From NCBI GenBank assembly GCA_013423325.1, contig BLJB01000185.1, forward strand, positions 32,054-96,053: a stretch of DNA of 64,000 nt, written 5' to 3'. The notes under the pieces are model-generated. The model was not told the DNA's origin. It did not search any database and was given only the letters and a program-made list of their open reading frames with translations. The stretch comes from Usnea hakonensis (Eukaryota; Ascomycota; Lecanoromycetes; Lecanorales; Parmeliaceae). Of this stretch, positions 11,191-24,278 are shown one piece after another; within the stretch, counting starts at the first letter, position 1, and each line of letters starts with the position of its first letter. Made by a program: the position numbers and the translations under genes.

Positions 11191-12961
11191 TGTAGAAGCT
11201 TCAAGCCTTCAGATATATCGTAACAAGAGAATCAGGCTTATGGGCACGGAGGTGTCAGGTTGTTAATGAATGTAAAGTAATGCAAATCTCAGGGTGCGGT
11301 ACCGAGAGAAGTCCTGCAACATGCCAAGACTCTTCGGATAATGCTCTACGCCCGAAACTGGGGCCGTCTTCCGAAGATAGGGTTAGGGCTTTGAGGCAGG
11401 ACTTTTGGTGCCGACCGCCGCTCCTAGATGCTTCTGGCAGACGACCAAGCTCCAAGTTTGATATCACCAACGCACATTTCGAAACCCGCCGGTTTTACTT
11501 TTACCGTGTCCACGTCATGGGAATTGCCATTGGTTCTTGTCCTTGATACGTAGCATTCCAAATATCTGCTCTAGATGGTCCGAAACTGCTAGACCAGCCA
11601 CCGACTCAATTCTCTTGCTAACCCCAGACAAGTCTATGGATCATGGTTTCATTTCTTGAGGGCAAGCTTGAGTTTCGAAATCAGCATAGTAGAGTACTCA
11701 TGACAGTCTTGGTATATGTCTTACTCTTGCCGGATTGGATAACGAAGGTAAATGTAATCAATTGGACTCGGAATGCCGGCGTCACCATTTGGGTCATTGC
11801 CATGGCTGTCAAAATGGTGGGCATGATTCTACTCTTCTCGCAAAGACTCGTCCTGATTCGATCCCTGATACCCACTTGCTAATGTATCCAACCCTCAGCA
11901 ATAATGGTTCTGCTCACAGAGGAGACTCAAAGTGGCAAATGGGCAAAATCCTCGCCAAACGAATCACGATTTTAAGCATCATTGCCCAAAATTACGGCTC
12001 AAAAGCAAAATATAAAAGGTTCAATGACCCAATACCGTGGGGGAACAACCGATGCATGTTTGATTGTAGTTATCCGGGACACTTTCGCCTTTAATGTCCC
12101 AGCGGTGAGACCGCCATTGCTAAGTTGCTAGGCTCAAGAGAAGTCTTTATACACATGTATGCATCAGATCCTTGACACAGAGCCGTCGCTCCTTCACAAG
12201 CTAGCACGCCACTACCGTCTGCCAAAGAGATCAGGTATAGTACTCAGCAGCACAAAGGAATTAGCGCCGCTCTAAGTAATAGGATGGACCACCAGGCTGG
12301 ATGCCTGTATGAAACTCGAGGGTATCAACACAGCTGGTACTTACATTCTCAAAGGGTTTTTATGCGTGACTGACCCAGTAATGAATCGACGGACGCAGTG
12401 ATGGCAGAATCCAGCTAGTTTATGGAAGTCGCGACCTGAAAGTTTTCAGGCCAGTGGCCCAGTGCGGTATGTTCTGGAGCTGGGTAGGTAAAATCCTTCT
12501 CACAGATTGATGTAGTCGGCATCGAGAGACTGACCGCTGGCCTGATGATACTATGGGACGTGGTCCATCATTGACGGTACAAGGGGATTATTTCGAACCT
12601 GGAGGACCCCTCAAATTATCCATGACAAAGCAGCTTTTGAATATTGTGAAATACAAAGGCGGGCGACTGGTCAACGTTGCAGCTAGTCAATCGATCTGGG
12701 ATCCCACTAAACTTGATGTGTAGACATGTTACCAAAACACAACAACAATGCTTAGTGTAACTCATCAGATACCTTCGTGAATTGTAATTGGCCCTGAGCA
12801 TTCATTGAACATTGACAGACTCGCTGCTCCTCGGTTTGATCAATCCTAAGCCGTTCTGCGGCTGTCACTTCGGGCATCTATTTTCCAGTGTTGAAAGCCT
12901 CTTTGCTCTAAATCTCTTGTCGCGTCTCTTGCTTTCACACTTCCGGTCCCTCATCAGCAAC
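11191..12961. other. Divergent intergenic region hydrolase/F-box gene
   Basis: 1,771 bp, one of the longer gaps in this part. I checked both strands for small conserved proteins and tRNA B boxes and recognised nothing. ORFs of up to about 119 codons here lack coding character. Confidence 0.4.
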
Positions 12962-14360
12962 ATGGAACGCAACCATTTCGATCGGCTTTCTAGCGAGCTT
13001 ATCACGCCGATATTGCTTGAGCTTCCCACCACACAAGCTCTCTACTCGCTGATACGAGCATCGCCCAAAGCTTTTCAAGTCTTCTTGGCTTCTAAAGAAA
13101 CAATCCTTGTCTCACTTATGCACCAAGTGATCAGACCTGCAGCATTCATCGATGCTCTAGCGGCTGTACAAGCCTCGCAACTCAAAGACCTGGGCCCAGA
13201 TCGAAAGGCGGTCCTGCTCTTTGTGAGAAAGTACGAGAACAAGAGACAGAAAGCCTTTGAACAAGATGGGCAACATTACTCGTTGGCTACGGCCATAGCC
13301 TTGTGTCAATTATATCGATCCACGCAATACTTTGTCAAAGACCTCACTAGCCGTTCGAATTTCTATCTTCGTCGATGCAGAGACACAGTGACAATTCAGA
13401 CCGCCTATGGATTCGATCTTCCCGAAGATGGTGGCTTAGACGGCCTCTGGGGAAGCCAAGCGGAGCATGTTGTGGACCGAGATGACCAGTATGACCCACT
13501 GTCATGCGAGGAGGAGACTCGCCTTCAGCGCGCGTTCTACCGGTACGAACTATACACGCAGATCTTTGGTTCGAATATGGAGTATATGGGCGAGAAGTTG
13601 TGGGAACTTCCCTTAGACTCACACTTCTTCTTGGATAATTATCAGCACTGGGAGATTGAGGAACTCAGATGCGTCGACAATTACCTTTGGTCCCGTCTGT
13701 CCAACTCTTTCGATCGGATCGAAAACAGCTTCATAGGCATCCATTTCCTTGAGCCGTCATTGGACCTTTCATCACAACCTTATACTCGGTCAGCAAAGCT
13801 GCGTGAAGCCAAATGCCAGATCTCCAGCCTTTACATGGATTACCTGATGAATTTGAGCTTACCTCTCTTACATTACGCTCTCAGGCTTGACCGTTTGCGA
13901 ATGCAACAAGAGATGTCTTCTCATATCTATTATGATAGCCAGAGGCGTTCTCTATCGACGAGACTTGAAGAGTATTGGAGGATGTTGTCCCGCAGCGATG
14001 GCATCGTCGTTCACGACTATGCTCTCGACACTTTTCACCAATCGCAACCCAAAGACACTGTTGATAGACCAAACGAAGGTTGGCTTTATGCTCTTAGCAA
14101 GCGCGGCTCCTATCGGTTATTGACTCTAAACACTTTGCAAAGCCTTGGGTATGTGTTTTGGGACAGTCAGCGACTAAGGGAGGCTGGATTTGTGGGTCCA
14201 TTGTATGTCCATAGAAAGGGTCCTATGTCTCAAGGCTAATACTCGTTGCAGACTAATCGACATCGATGCACGGTGTCGGATCAAGAGGACTGTGCTACCG
14301 TCCTTTACTGTTAACCGGGTCTACAATGCGGACGACGCTGATGACGCCGAGGACGCTTAG
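12962..14360 (+). CDS. F-box-like hypothetical protein
   Basis: Two exons, 12962-14202 and 14252-14360, 449 aa. The open frame extends upstream to a TTG at 12812, but the first ATG is at 12962 and gives MERNHFDRLSSELITPILL, matching the start of a fungal F-box-like helix pair (LP/ELxxxIL...L...AL.SLIRASP). The rest is helical, with an acidic-to-basic mix and no enzyme motif; the second exon ends in an Asp/Ala-rich tail. F-box proteins usually recruit substrates to SCF ubiquitin ligases, but here the F-box is weak and the substrate end unknown, so function is inferred from the first 45 residues only. Fungi carry many such lineage-variable genes. Confidence 0.7.
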
Positions 14361-14855
14361 GTCTAGCTGTACTGCACTAAATACATCATCGTCTCTAGAG
14401 GATTGGCTTTGTGAATTCGGTATGGAAGATGCCTTAATAGGAGGGTGGAAGCAAGTCCGATTGAGTGTCGAAGCTGCACGACAGAAGACAATTTCGGGTC
14501 AAAGCATACTTAGGTCCCGGCTATAAAGGCATAACTCAGTGTCCATTATGTACAATATTCGGAGGATGCCTGATCAATAAGCGGAGTTGCAGAGCAGTGA
14601 TAGAAATCCAAAGGAAGTCACATTTGTTATATATCTCCCCGTCTCAACTCGTGAACGCCCAGGAAGATATCTTGAAGTAGTCTGGTATACCTAGCTTTAG
14701 AGCAGAAGCTAAGATTGCACATATATATAGCTATGCAAAATGTAAATGGGGCATCTGAGTAGATCTGGAACTTTTTATACTGGGCTGCAGATCTTCTAAT
14801 CCTCACCACTTTACAACTTCATCATCCCTTTGTCCAGTTTTGATTCTTACGCAGT
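14361..14855. other. Intergenic region F-box gene / NTA1
   Basis: 495 bp between two plus-strand genes, AT-rich around 14620-14760 with TATATA near 14721. No other feature seen. Confidence 0.5.
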
Positions 14856-15862
14856 ATGCGTATAGCCTGCTTACAATTCAACCCAGAGCTAGGCAGGATC
14901 CCCGAGAACATCACCCGTGCCAATGCCCTTCTGCGAGCAGCATCGCCGCAAAACGTCGACATACTCCTTCTTCCGGAGCTAGCTTTTACAGGTAGTTCCT
15001 TCGAATCTCGTGTCTGCCTGATTCGCCAGCCAATGTGCACTTCACTGACAAGAGAAAAGGCTACAACTACCCCTCTCTCGCGTCGATATTGCCCCACCTC
15101 GAACCCACCGCATCGGGTCCATCAACAGACTGGGCTAAGGCTACTGCATCACGTCTTGATTGCATCGTCACAGTCGGCTATCCTGAGCTCTGCACGTCCT
15201 CTCCATCCGCTACAAATACCCAAGACCTCTCGCCGGATGCAAAAGTCATAGCCTATAACTCAACCGTCTCAGTCTCTCCAAAAGGGAAGATCCTAGCTCA
15301 TTACCGCAAGACGCACCTCTACTACACGGATGAAACATGGGCTCAAGAGTCACCATCAGGATGGCTCTCAACATCCCTTACATTGGCCCCTAAGACTTGT
15401 CCGGAGCAGATTGTACAGGCCAATTTTGGAATATGCATGGATCTAAACCCACACAAGTTTGAGGCTCCGTGGGAAGAGTATGAGTTCGCATCTCACGCCC
15501 TGAGGTCCGGGTCCGAGTTGCTCGTGCTTTCAATGGCCTGGCTGACAGATTTGGACGCCTCTGAGTTAACTGCTCATGCACAAGAACCGGACTTACATAC
15601 ATTGAGCTATTGGATAGAAAGATTGAAACCGCTCGTAGAAGCGGAGAGGGAAGTGATAGCAGCATTTGGGAATAGGTGCGGAGAAGAAGGCGTAAGGTAT
15701 GCTGGAAGTTCTTGGGTTGGGAAAGTAGGAAACGGGGTTGTCAAGATCTGTGAGATTATGGGAAGGGCAGAAGAAGGTGTCATTGTTGCGGATACGGAGA
15801 AGGAACCAAAATGGATCCTGCGATTGCAAACAAAAGCACTTGATGAAGAGCTCGTAGAATGA
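14856..15862 (+). CDS. NTA1: Protein N-terminal amidase Nta1 (nitrilase superfamily)
   Basis: Deamidates N-terminal Asn and Gln to Asp and Glu, the first step that makes these residues degradable by the Arg/N-degron pathway. Exons 14856-14991 and 15060-15862, 312 aa. The nitrilase triad is visible: Glu41 (LLLPELAF), Lys129 (YRKTHLYYTDE) and Cys171 in GICMDLNPHKFEAPWEEYEF, a signature characteristic of Nta1 rather than other nitrilases. The single intron (14992-15059) ends in AAG with a CACTGAC branch site 13 nt upstream, and the join gives ELAFTGYNYPSL. It is slightly shorter than S. cerevisiae Nta1. It is convergent with SAC3, 1.3 kb away. Confidence 0.93.
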
Positions 15863-17181
15863 AACAGACGTGCATCCGGCATAGTCCTAATCTACAGATC
15901 CTACCAGACTCCTGGAAAGAGCGGGAACCCGCCTCTGTCAAGCCCTTCCACAACTCTTTTGGGAGATCCACGCCAGCATCGAAAGCGACGACGAGGTCCC
16001 CTATCCTCCAGATCTTCTTCTAGCTCTACGCCAGGTGTTGACCGAACGGCAGCCAAGTGATCACGCCCCGAACGACTGGACTACACGGGGATATAATCTG
16101 CTACCATCACCAGCACCGAGGATTGCCCCTGCGATCTGACTCGAAAGTATCTAGAGGAGAAAAGGGCAATGGGACGGGAATGATCAGGATATGGCCTTTC
16201 TGAACAGATTTGGGTCCCCAACCAGACTGGTAGTGTGCCATGGACGTCGTCTCCTTCAAGCAGGGAGACTAGATGCCGTGCACACGGCGACATGCCAGGA
16301 AAAGTAGTAGCCGGCAGCAGCGCCACACGGCCTCCAAAAAGAAAGGACAACAGACACGAACAGCAGAGACCAATCAGCAATCTAAAGCTTCTTCCTCTTC
16401 TTCTTCTTCTCCTTCCCAGCCACACAGCTACCCAATATAACCCCTCTGAACCGAACCAAATCCATAGCGTTCAAGACAATGCCCAACTATCCTCACCTCC
16501 ACGAGTGCTTATTCAACGCCTCCCCCAGCCCCACGCATACATATACACACAAACCCACCCCCATCCTCCTGCGCGCAAGACCCATACCGAACCATATAAA
16601 TATCCATACGAAGATAAAAACAAACCAAGCACACCATACCCACGTACCCATCCCCAAACCCCAAGACCCCCACCCCACCCCAGCTCAATACAACCAAATA
16701 TCCCAAAGCAGACCATCCATCATACACAGCGCAGCATGGCTTGAGTAATGGAAACCAGATGCGAAGATCCACACGTACTGATGGGGAAAGGATAAGAAGG
16801 AGAAGAAAAAGGGGTGGGTAGATGTAGTTGGAGGCTTGACTATGAGGTGTGGATATCGCGGGGGAGGGGGGGCAGAGAGAGCGAGCGCGACCTCAAAACC
16901 AAGCTGGCCAACATGGATGCTATTGCATTCTTTCTTTCCATCTGTCCACTGATCCATCAATCCCGTCTCCAGCAATCTCGCAAACAAGATACCAGAAAGT
17001 GGGAATCTAACGGTACATGTTTGAAAGAAAAGGTATAAAAAAAAGGACCCAACCCGTCCAATATATTATTAAAAACCACTCACTCACACCACTCTTGGCG
17101 CCATTCGCTATGCAAAAAATTTAAAAAAACCTCCACATGCACCCTTCTGAAAAAAACATGCAAGCTCGCCTTCCCTTTCTT
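15863..17181. other. Convergent intergenic region NTA1/SAC3
   Basis: 1,319 bp. It contains a CTT microsatellite (16388-16414) and a long C-rich, G-poor stretch on the plus strand (about 16480-16690). Apparent ORFs there are products of the base composition. Confidence 0.5.
16388..16414 (+). repeat. (CTT)n imperfect microsatellite
   Basis: Pure pyrimidine run made of CTT/CTC units. Intergenic. Confidence 0.8.
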
Positions 17182-20100
17182 TCAAAGCTCAATCGCGTCG
17201 TCCGCACTCGAACCCGCCTGCTTCTGCTTCTGCTTCTGCGCCTGTGCCTGTGCCTGTGCTTGTGCCGGCTGCTGTCCTCCATTGTTGGCACGTGGAAAAG
17301 ATCCGATCATCGACCCGTTCATCTGCCCTTGCCTCCCCAAAGCAGCAAATCCCGTTGGTGTCGCTCCAATTTGCTCTCGCTGTTGACTTGGTGGAGGAGG
17401 CGCGGCCGCTTCTTTCTGCTTCCCCTTTGCCGCCAAACTCAATCCCATTCCTTCCCCGTCCCAGAAGCCCTTGGGCAGCAGAGCTTTGTCGCCCATGGCT
17501 CTCAACCTCACCTCCGTTCTCGAAGGAGTCGGGCCTCGTTCTTTAAGTTCGCGGAGTCTGCGCTGTGCCGGTGTTTCGTTGCGATGTTGAGAGCTTTCGG
17601 GCTGAGGTGTCATACTCTTCTCAAGGCTTTGCCGTTCGGATCTGCACCATTGCTCTGACTCTGCTAATGCTTCGCGGACAGAGCGTATCTGCGCAAAGAG
17701 CTCATCATCGTCATCACCCGCTGATCCCGAGACTTTGGTCGAGTTGGGCTTAATCTGTGTAGCTGGTCGTGAGACCGGTACTCGCGTGCTCTGGGTTGGA
17801 CGAGGGCTCAATAGAGCTGTTCCCATCGGGCTCTGGGTCCCATCATTTTCCATTTCATCCCTCATCCTTTTCTTCGTCGAAGGTATAACAGAAGTGTTTG
17901 GGTCGATGCCGAGAGCCTTGAGCTGGAAGTAGTCTGTACGTGTAGTATCTGATTTCACATTGGGAGCCAGGCGACGGGCTTGCTCCATGAGTATATCGCT
18001 GAGGAGGGACCCATCCTTTACCGTTGAGACGTCCATTCGGGACTTGTAGGGTGTTCGAATTGTACGATGTGGAGGAGCAGACATGATTGAGTCCCCCATG
18101 GTGCGAGATCGGTCATGACGGATTTTCGTGCGATGCGGAGCGCTGTCGTCGAGACTTCCATTTAAATCTTCTCGTTTGCGTTTGTTCCCGCCAGAATTCT
18201 CAGGTTGGCTTTGCTCATTACTCAGATTTGCGGGTAAGCTTTGTCGCTTTTGCTGCGGAGTCAGAGGCGGCGGCATCATGTCTGCAGGGGTTCTTTGTTG
18301 ACCACTTGTATTTTGTGACCCTCCTGTACTCTGTGCTAACGAGGAGAGTGAGGATCTACGTTCAATCTGCTTTTGGCGCTCACTCTTTGCAGTATTCTGG
18401 ATCGACTTCGCAAAATTACTTCTTCGCTGTCTGGCACTGCGCATGAGACTCGTATTCCAGGCATTGACCTTCCATCTCTTAAAGAACTTTTTGGCCAACA
18501 AGATCGCACGACATTCCCCTATTCCCAATCAGCATTCGCTCACCACACCGGGAACCAGATGGCGAAGACTGACTTGCTTTCTTCCAAGATGAATCGTCGT
18601 GGAATTGAGCAATCGAGGCCTTGATAATGGGTCCGACGGTGAATTCGATGAAGTGCTGTATAATTCCATTGTCTTCAAGCAACAAGATTCTGGAGAGCTT
18701 GTCAAGCGCGACCAGTTTTGGGTCTAGTTGCGGAGGGGCGGAGGTTGACTGTTCCTGGCCAGATTGAGATCCGAAAGGCTTAATCGATCTCGAGTCGGAG
18801 AAAGCTGGCGAGTTCTCTGTAGGTATCAACAAGGATGAGGTCGGCTTTTCAATCGTTTCAGAGGATTTGCTAAGGGGCGAAGAAATCGCGGGTTGAAAGC
18901 CAGGAGTGGTAGAAGGAGGGAAGATCGAGGGTGTTTGAGAAGACCTCATATTGAATTGAGGTTCTGTTGTTGGCACTGGAGCATCATTGCTGACAGGAAA
19001 TTTGAAAGGTGCTGCTGGAGGGAAATTAGGAGGGGCGAGTGAGTTTGATGTGGTGAATGGACTGGAAAGAGAAGGTTTGGAAGTCGACGGGGTCGTTGAA
19101 GTCGCAAGCTTGATTGCCGCATCTGTCCGCTGTGAAACTGGAGTATTGGGAGGCTTTTCTTCCGAATTTGGCAATGCTTTTGCGTTACTACCTTGTAACT
19201 TTGCCTCTGTCCAGTCAGATCCGAACAAAGGGGATGTTTCAAATGAAAAAGTAGAGGGGGCTGACGAGGCTGCTGGTTGATTGAAAATACTGCTTGGATT
19301 CGGAGGTGCAGCTGCTTCAGTCGGCGCTGGCAACTTTCCGGTGACGGTCTTGGTCGAGTCTGGGGAGGTCGTAGCAGGAAATGCAACCGAGGGTTTACCA
19401 AAGGTGCTTCTCTTTTCCTTTGACGGAGCAAATGGGGAAGGCACAGAGCCATTGCTGCTTTCCTCTGCCTTAGAAGCGGACTGGGGAGGGAAGAAGCCAG
19501 ACTTATGGGGTTCCTTGCTGCCAGAAACGCCAGGGGTACCTGTAGAGCCTCCGGCTTTTGTCGTATTTGTAGGGAGGAAGTTAAATCTCGGGGGTTGTTT
19601 ACTCTCGAAAGGATTATGAGCTGCTTGATTAGTAGGGTTGGAATTGAAGTTAAAAACTTGTGGCACACTGGACTGCATCTGCGTCCCACTAGGCTTCCCA
19701 AAAGTTGTCACCGCTGAAAAGGGGTTTGGATGGACAGCATTCGCGGACATGTTTGGTTTCGGATCGAAAGGCGCTGCAGCAGGGTTGAATTGAGTGCTTT
19801 TGCCATTCCCACCCTTTTGCGGACTCTCAGATGTCGACCGGGATGACGTGCTTTCCTCGTCGGACTCACCGACGAAAAGAGACTCTCTGTTCGCCACAGA
19901 CGCGGTATCGGCATCTGAGGCTACCTCGATGAATCCTTGCGACTGCGCTTGAGCAGCACTTAGTCCATTTATAACGGCTGGTAATGTCCGACCAAGTCGT
20001 TTTGATTCTACCAATCTTATGGAGAACCTGTGACTCTCCCAGGCATCGTCATCTAGAAAAGGTTTGCGAATGATCTGGGTATTTAAGCTGCGAGGACTGA

Positions 20101-21718
20101 CCTATATCGTCCATCACCGATCCAACGTCGATGAACTCGGAGCTATCCGCTTTCTTATGTATCACGACACCGTTGAGCCTAAAGTATTGTCGCGTCTGAT
20201 CCTCGTCATCAAACCCGATAGCATCCGTCAGATCTTTTAGTGTCCAATCATCCATTCTCGTTTTCCCCAGCCGTTTCGACCTGTACGCCTTCGAAATAGC
20301 TTGCAACGCTGTTCTTCGCACGAGCCCAAAGTATATCTCCGCGACGCATGCCATCATATAGGAGACAGCGTTCGACTGCACTAAATTCCAGAATCCTCCA
20401 GTATTTGCTTGCGCGGTTAGGAAGGGAGTACGCGGCCGTAAGGGGCCCTGATCGTCTGATGTGTTCCCAGCCGCAGCGTGTAGCTTGAGTGCGACTTGAA
20501 CCCGTGGATCCTTTAGCACAGGTCTTGGCAAATTCTGTACGCGGTCCTCCAGGTCTGGTCGCTGGTCTTGGATCTCGAATATGATACAGTAAGATCGAAA
20601 TTCAGCTTCATTAGGCGAAGTCAATTTGTGTCGGCTATCATCGTAGTAATACATCAAAGAGAGTAGGGTATTATTCAGCTGTTCCCGTTCTTGATGGCGG
20701 TCGAAGCCAGTGCCCGCAGATCTGGATAGCTGGTGCAATGACAGAATATGAAAGCGTGTGATGCGCTCAAAACAATCAATTGCAACTCGTAGGTCATCTA
20801 GCTTTGTGACTTGTTGGATGGAGAAGTCGTTCCGAATGCCTCGCGTACGGTCCCATACGAATTTATGGACTTTGTGGAGAGGCTCTGGTCCACCAACGAC
20901 GTCGTTGATGAGATAGTTCAGAGTTTTTTGGAGGACAGCCGGGGGTCTGATATCGGATGGAAGTTGCTCGTCGTAACCAGCTGCAGATCGTCGAAACCTC
21001 TTGACCATGATCTCTTCAGAGGGAACCATGGCATCCGACTCCGACGAAGGTGATATCTACGCGAATATCAGAGCGATACCCCTCCACGTGATGGTTGTCC
21101 TTTCTTGCCCATACCTTCTCGCTTCCATCGACCATGAGTTGTACAATTCTCTCGACTCGCTCGAATTCAGGGCACATATCTTGGCAAGTCCCCACTGGTG
21201 TGATGGCGTGGGCCAGCGAAGTTGGCTTGTCCGGGTCCGCAAGAACGCCATTGTTGATTGCATCTTTCCGTTCTTGTTCTCGGCTTTGCTTGAGCTGTGG
21301 GCACGACGGAAGGCCAAATGTCACTATGTACGTCTTCGTGTCAGTAGTTGTAGGGGATAATACGTACCGTTTGGTAAAGATCGCTCATGTGCTGCTTGTA
21401 GGTCCGGCTATCTTCTACGGCTGGGTTACGCCAAGTCTCGCCCGACGGATCCGACGCCTTGCCTGCGTGACTGTGGAAGGCCGAGGTAAGGGAAGACGGG
21501 CTCCTCGATGACTTGTTGTGGTGGGTATTCTGATTAAGAGGAGGTTCGAGATGATGATGATGAGAAGATTGGCGCTGTGTCGTCGCGTTGGGAGGCGCTC
21601 TCTTAACGGGCTGTCTTTCCCTTCCTCCATTAGCAGCTGCTCTTGATCTAGCGCCTGCCCATGCAATCCCACGTCCTCTGCTAGCACTCCTAGAGCGTGG
21701 CTCTCGAGGCGCTGACAT
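17182..21718 (-). CDS. SAC3: Sac3, scaffold of the TREX-2 mRNA export complex
   Basis: Nuclear-pore-associated scaffold that binds Thp1, Sem1, Sus1 and Cdc31 and couples transcription to mRNA export. Exons 21718-21368, 21294-21115, 21056-20102, 20052-18574 and 18518-17182; 4,302 nt, 1,433 aa. After a basic, RS-rich N-terminus (1-100) comes the SAC3/GANP domain, about residues 125-490: ITPVGTCQDMCPEFERVERI, MVKRFRRSAAGYDEQLPSDI, winged-helix portion DDWTLKDLTDAIGFDDEDQ. Then come long S/P/F-rich disordered stretches with FG/FNF-like motifs, and a predicted long helix across the last intron (KKARECRAILLAKKFFKRW, about residue 988), which fits the Cdc31/Sus1-binding region. The C-terminus ends in an Ala-Gln/Lys-Gln repeat. 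The start may instead be the in-frame ATG at 21730. Confidence 0.94.
17219..17266 (-). repeat. Tandem hexamer repeat coding AQ/KQ repeats in Sac3
   Basis: On the coding strand CAGGCACAGGCACAGG and CAGAAGCAGAAGCAG-like units encode about ten alternating Ala-Gln then Lys-Gln residues near the Sac3 C-terminus. Such arrays change length easily. Confidence 0.8.
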
Positions 21719-24278
21719 GGCGCCAGTCATCCAGAAGATGACGACGCGGTGGTATGACCGAGTGCATCAAGGTGAGATACTCGATTGGAGTTGATGAATG
21801 AGGGGTGTCCTTTGTATTTGACATTATAGAGAGACGAGAGACGAACGTCTTTGATGCCGCCAAATGCGGAATGCTGGGTCTTGGCAGGGCTGAAGCTACG
21901 GGACATAAACGGCCCGAGGATGAATTCCTGTAGAGTACCGTTGACGCTGGCACGAAGCATTCAGGAGAGTCATTTATTAAGGTAAAGTAGTTGAGTGTGC
22001 TTACCCACCCATTCACTCACTGCTACATTATCAGCTCTCACAGTTTCCTCGCCGATATGTTTGCCATCACAGACAACGGAAAGACACCATAGGGGACTAC
22101 GTACCGCGAATCTGTCGTATTGCCCATTATCCATCGCCCACAACCACTCCGAGATTTACAATCATACATGGACAGGGTCCTCCAAATCCACGGGCTTACA
22201 GCCTCCCTCGTCATTGGTGGTAGTAAATCCTAATTGACTCGGACGCAGTGACCCACAAAACCCTCACCTAATGACACCATTATTCTTTCCTTGCAGAGCA
22301 AGTCTAAAGCTTCGTGTGTGACGAGAAGTACGAATACGTGTGAAGGCTACGAGAGTGAATATAGCCAGGTTCCGGGCCTTTGCAGAAATGGAGAGCTTTT
22401 GATATGGATATGGGACTGCCATTCTTTGTCAGATCAATCAATAGAAGGATAAGTAGAAAACAAGAGCTGTTCAAACAAGGTGCCACTTTTTCAATGCTCG
22501 ACTAGTACAGTAATTGAGGTGCACACGAAGTCAAGGAAAGGAAGATCTAGTCAAGGGAGGCAAAACAGTAGCCAGTCAGACCCCCTTACGTGATAGATAT
22601 TTACCGACAGACATGATGGGACGGACATGAATGGAATATCTCTGAACTTCTACTGAGTCGCTCAAAGAATGATGATGCAGTGGTACACACTGCAGACAGA
22701 CTGGGAAAAGTCAATCGAGCGGAGCACTCGTACGGTGGTATCCCAGGTTGTTTGGCCTTGGGACCCGATTTTTGTATACCATGGCAGCGATGGGGGCGCA
22801 GAAAGCCCCTTTTGGTATTGTTGCAAGTGATGGAAGGAGAAGGATGCATACACCTGAACAATCAAATCAACCTCAGTGCCCGATTCGTCGACGTGCACTT
22901 CCGCTTGCCGATTTCTCCGTCTAATCACCTGCAACAAGTACCCGGTTGGGGTCGCATCAAGGGAAGTACCCATGGATGCAGGAGCAGGTATGATTGCGCG
23001 CATTGATATGATATGCACACATTTTTCCCTTTTTTCTCTTGGACCAAATTCAAGGATGGCCAATCCCACATAGTGTCGTTGCATAGCCCTGTGAGTCACC
23101 ACGTCACTTAGTCCGCATGCAGCTGTAGGAAGCGGTGACTGGGATGGGTAAGGTAGATGAGGGCGCCGCTGCACCGACTCGAAAAGGGTTTTATCAAAAG
23201 CACCCGCAGATGCATGTACCTACCTTAGAGTACTCGCCCTATACTTTAATTTAGCGGGAGATGGATTCGGATTGATTGGATCATGCAATCATAAAGTACT
23301 TACCTTATCATGTACGAGTACGTAGCTCAGTCTGTTTCCTACTCACAGTTCACATAGAAAGAATCAAAGTGTTACAAGACGGTCAAGTTTTGTTTCCTAC
23401 ATGTCGGATCTTGCTCACCGACTGGATACATTAACATAAAGTACCTGTAACACCAATATCTGGACGTCTGGCTTCTGATTCCTTCTGATTCCTCCGAGCC
23501 GGGCTGCAAGTAGGGAAAATCTTTTCCTTTTCCTTTGCTGTACATGCATGCAGTCTTGGAATTATAGTTACATAGGTAGAATACATACATACACACGAAA
23601 TTGCCACCTTGATCCCGGATCGTCTCCAAATCATGCTGTTGGACAAAATACGGTAATAAGCAGGAGATCATCTTTACTGTACTACCTACCGAGGGCAACT
23701 TAGGCATTTGACGCCTAAGGGGGCCGTGCCGTGACTTGGTGATGGAGGGCGTTTGTCAGGAGACTTGCTTTTCATTGATCGTTATACTAAGTTACCTATT
23801 ACTTTCCATCAATCATTCGTATTAATGAAAGGAAAAAAGAAAAAAAAAAATTGATGCATGAATTCAAAAAAAGAAAAAAAAATCATGAACAACCGCCACC
23901 CCCGACAGTCTATCTATCAAGTTCCTGAGATTGCCGCCTTTGTAAAACTGTTCGGCCATGAGTACTCGCCTCGTAGACCAGCGTCACGTATTGGAAAAGT
24001 GACGCAACGTTGGCACATGGGTGCGCTGGGGCCAGAGATTCCAAAATGGTAGAAACTATGAGCAAAAACGTCCTCCGTGGTGAATAAAGGCAAATCGATC
24101 GAACGACAAGATCAGTGGTAGTTTGATACTGGGTGATGGTAGAGATGTAGCCGTAATATTTAGTCATTAAGAAGCCCAGCAAGCCAGCCAAGCCGAAAGA
24201 GTGTGTGGGTTGAAACGAGATGAACCAGAGTCCAAAAAGAATAAATGAGAATTCGAAGAGAGTGATCGCAGCACAATA
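21719..24278. other. Long intergenic region upstream of SAC3
   Basis: 2,560 bp with no supported gene. It contains A-rich tracts at 23832-23850 and 23866-23883 and repeated short words of the GGTAGGTAC/TACCTACCTT type near 23217. Overlapping ORFs on both strands (up to 170 codons) have no recognisable content. Confidence 0.45.

Noticed and set aside
12812..12961. 150-nt upstream extension of the F-box-like frame
   Set aside because: It begins with TTG, and the first ATG at 12962 gives the natural start of the F-box-like helices.
16235..16744. 169-codon frame in the NTA1/SAC3 gap
   Set aside because: Falls in a C-rich simple-sequence stretch; the protein is low-complexity Pro/Thr/His/Lys with no family.
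22662..23174. 170-codon minus-strand frame in the gap upstream of SAC3
   Set aside because: Overlaps frames on the other strand of similar length and has no recognisable domain.
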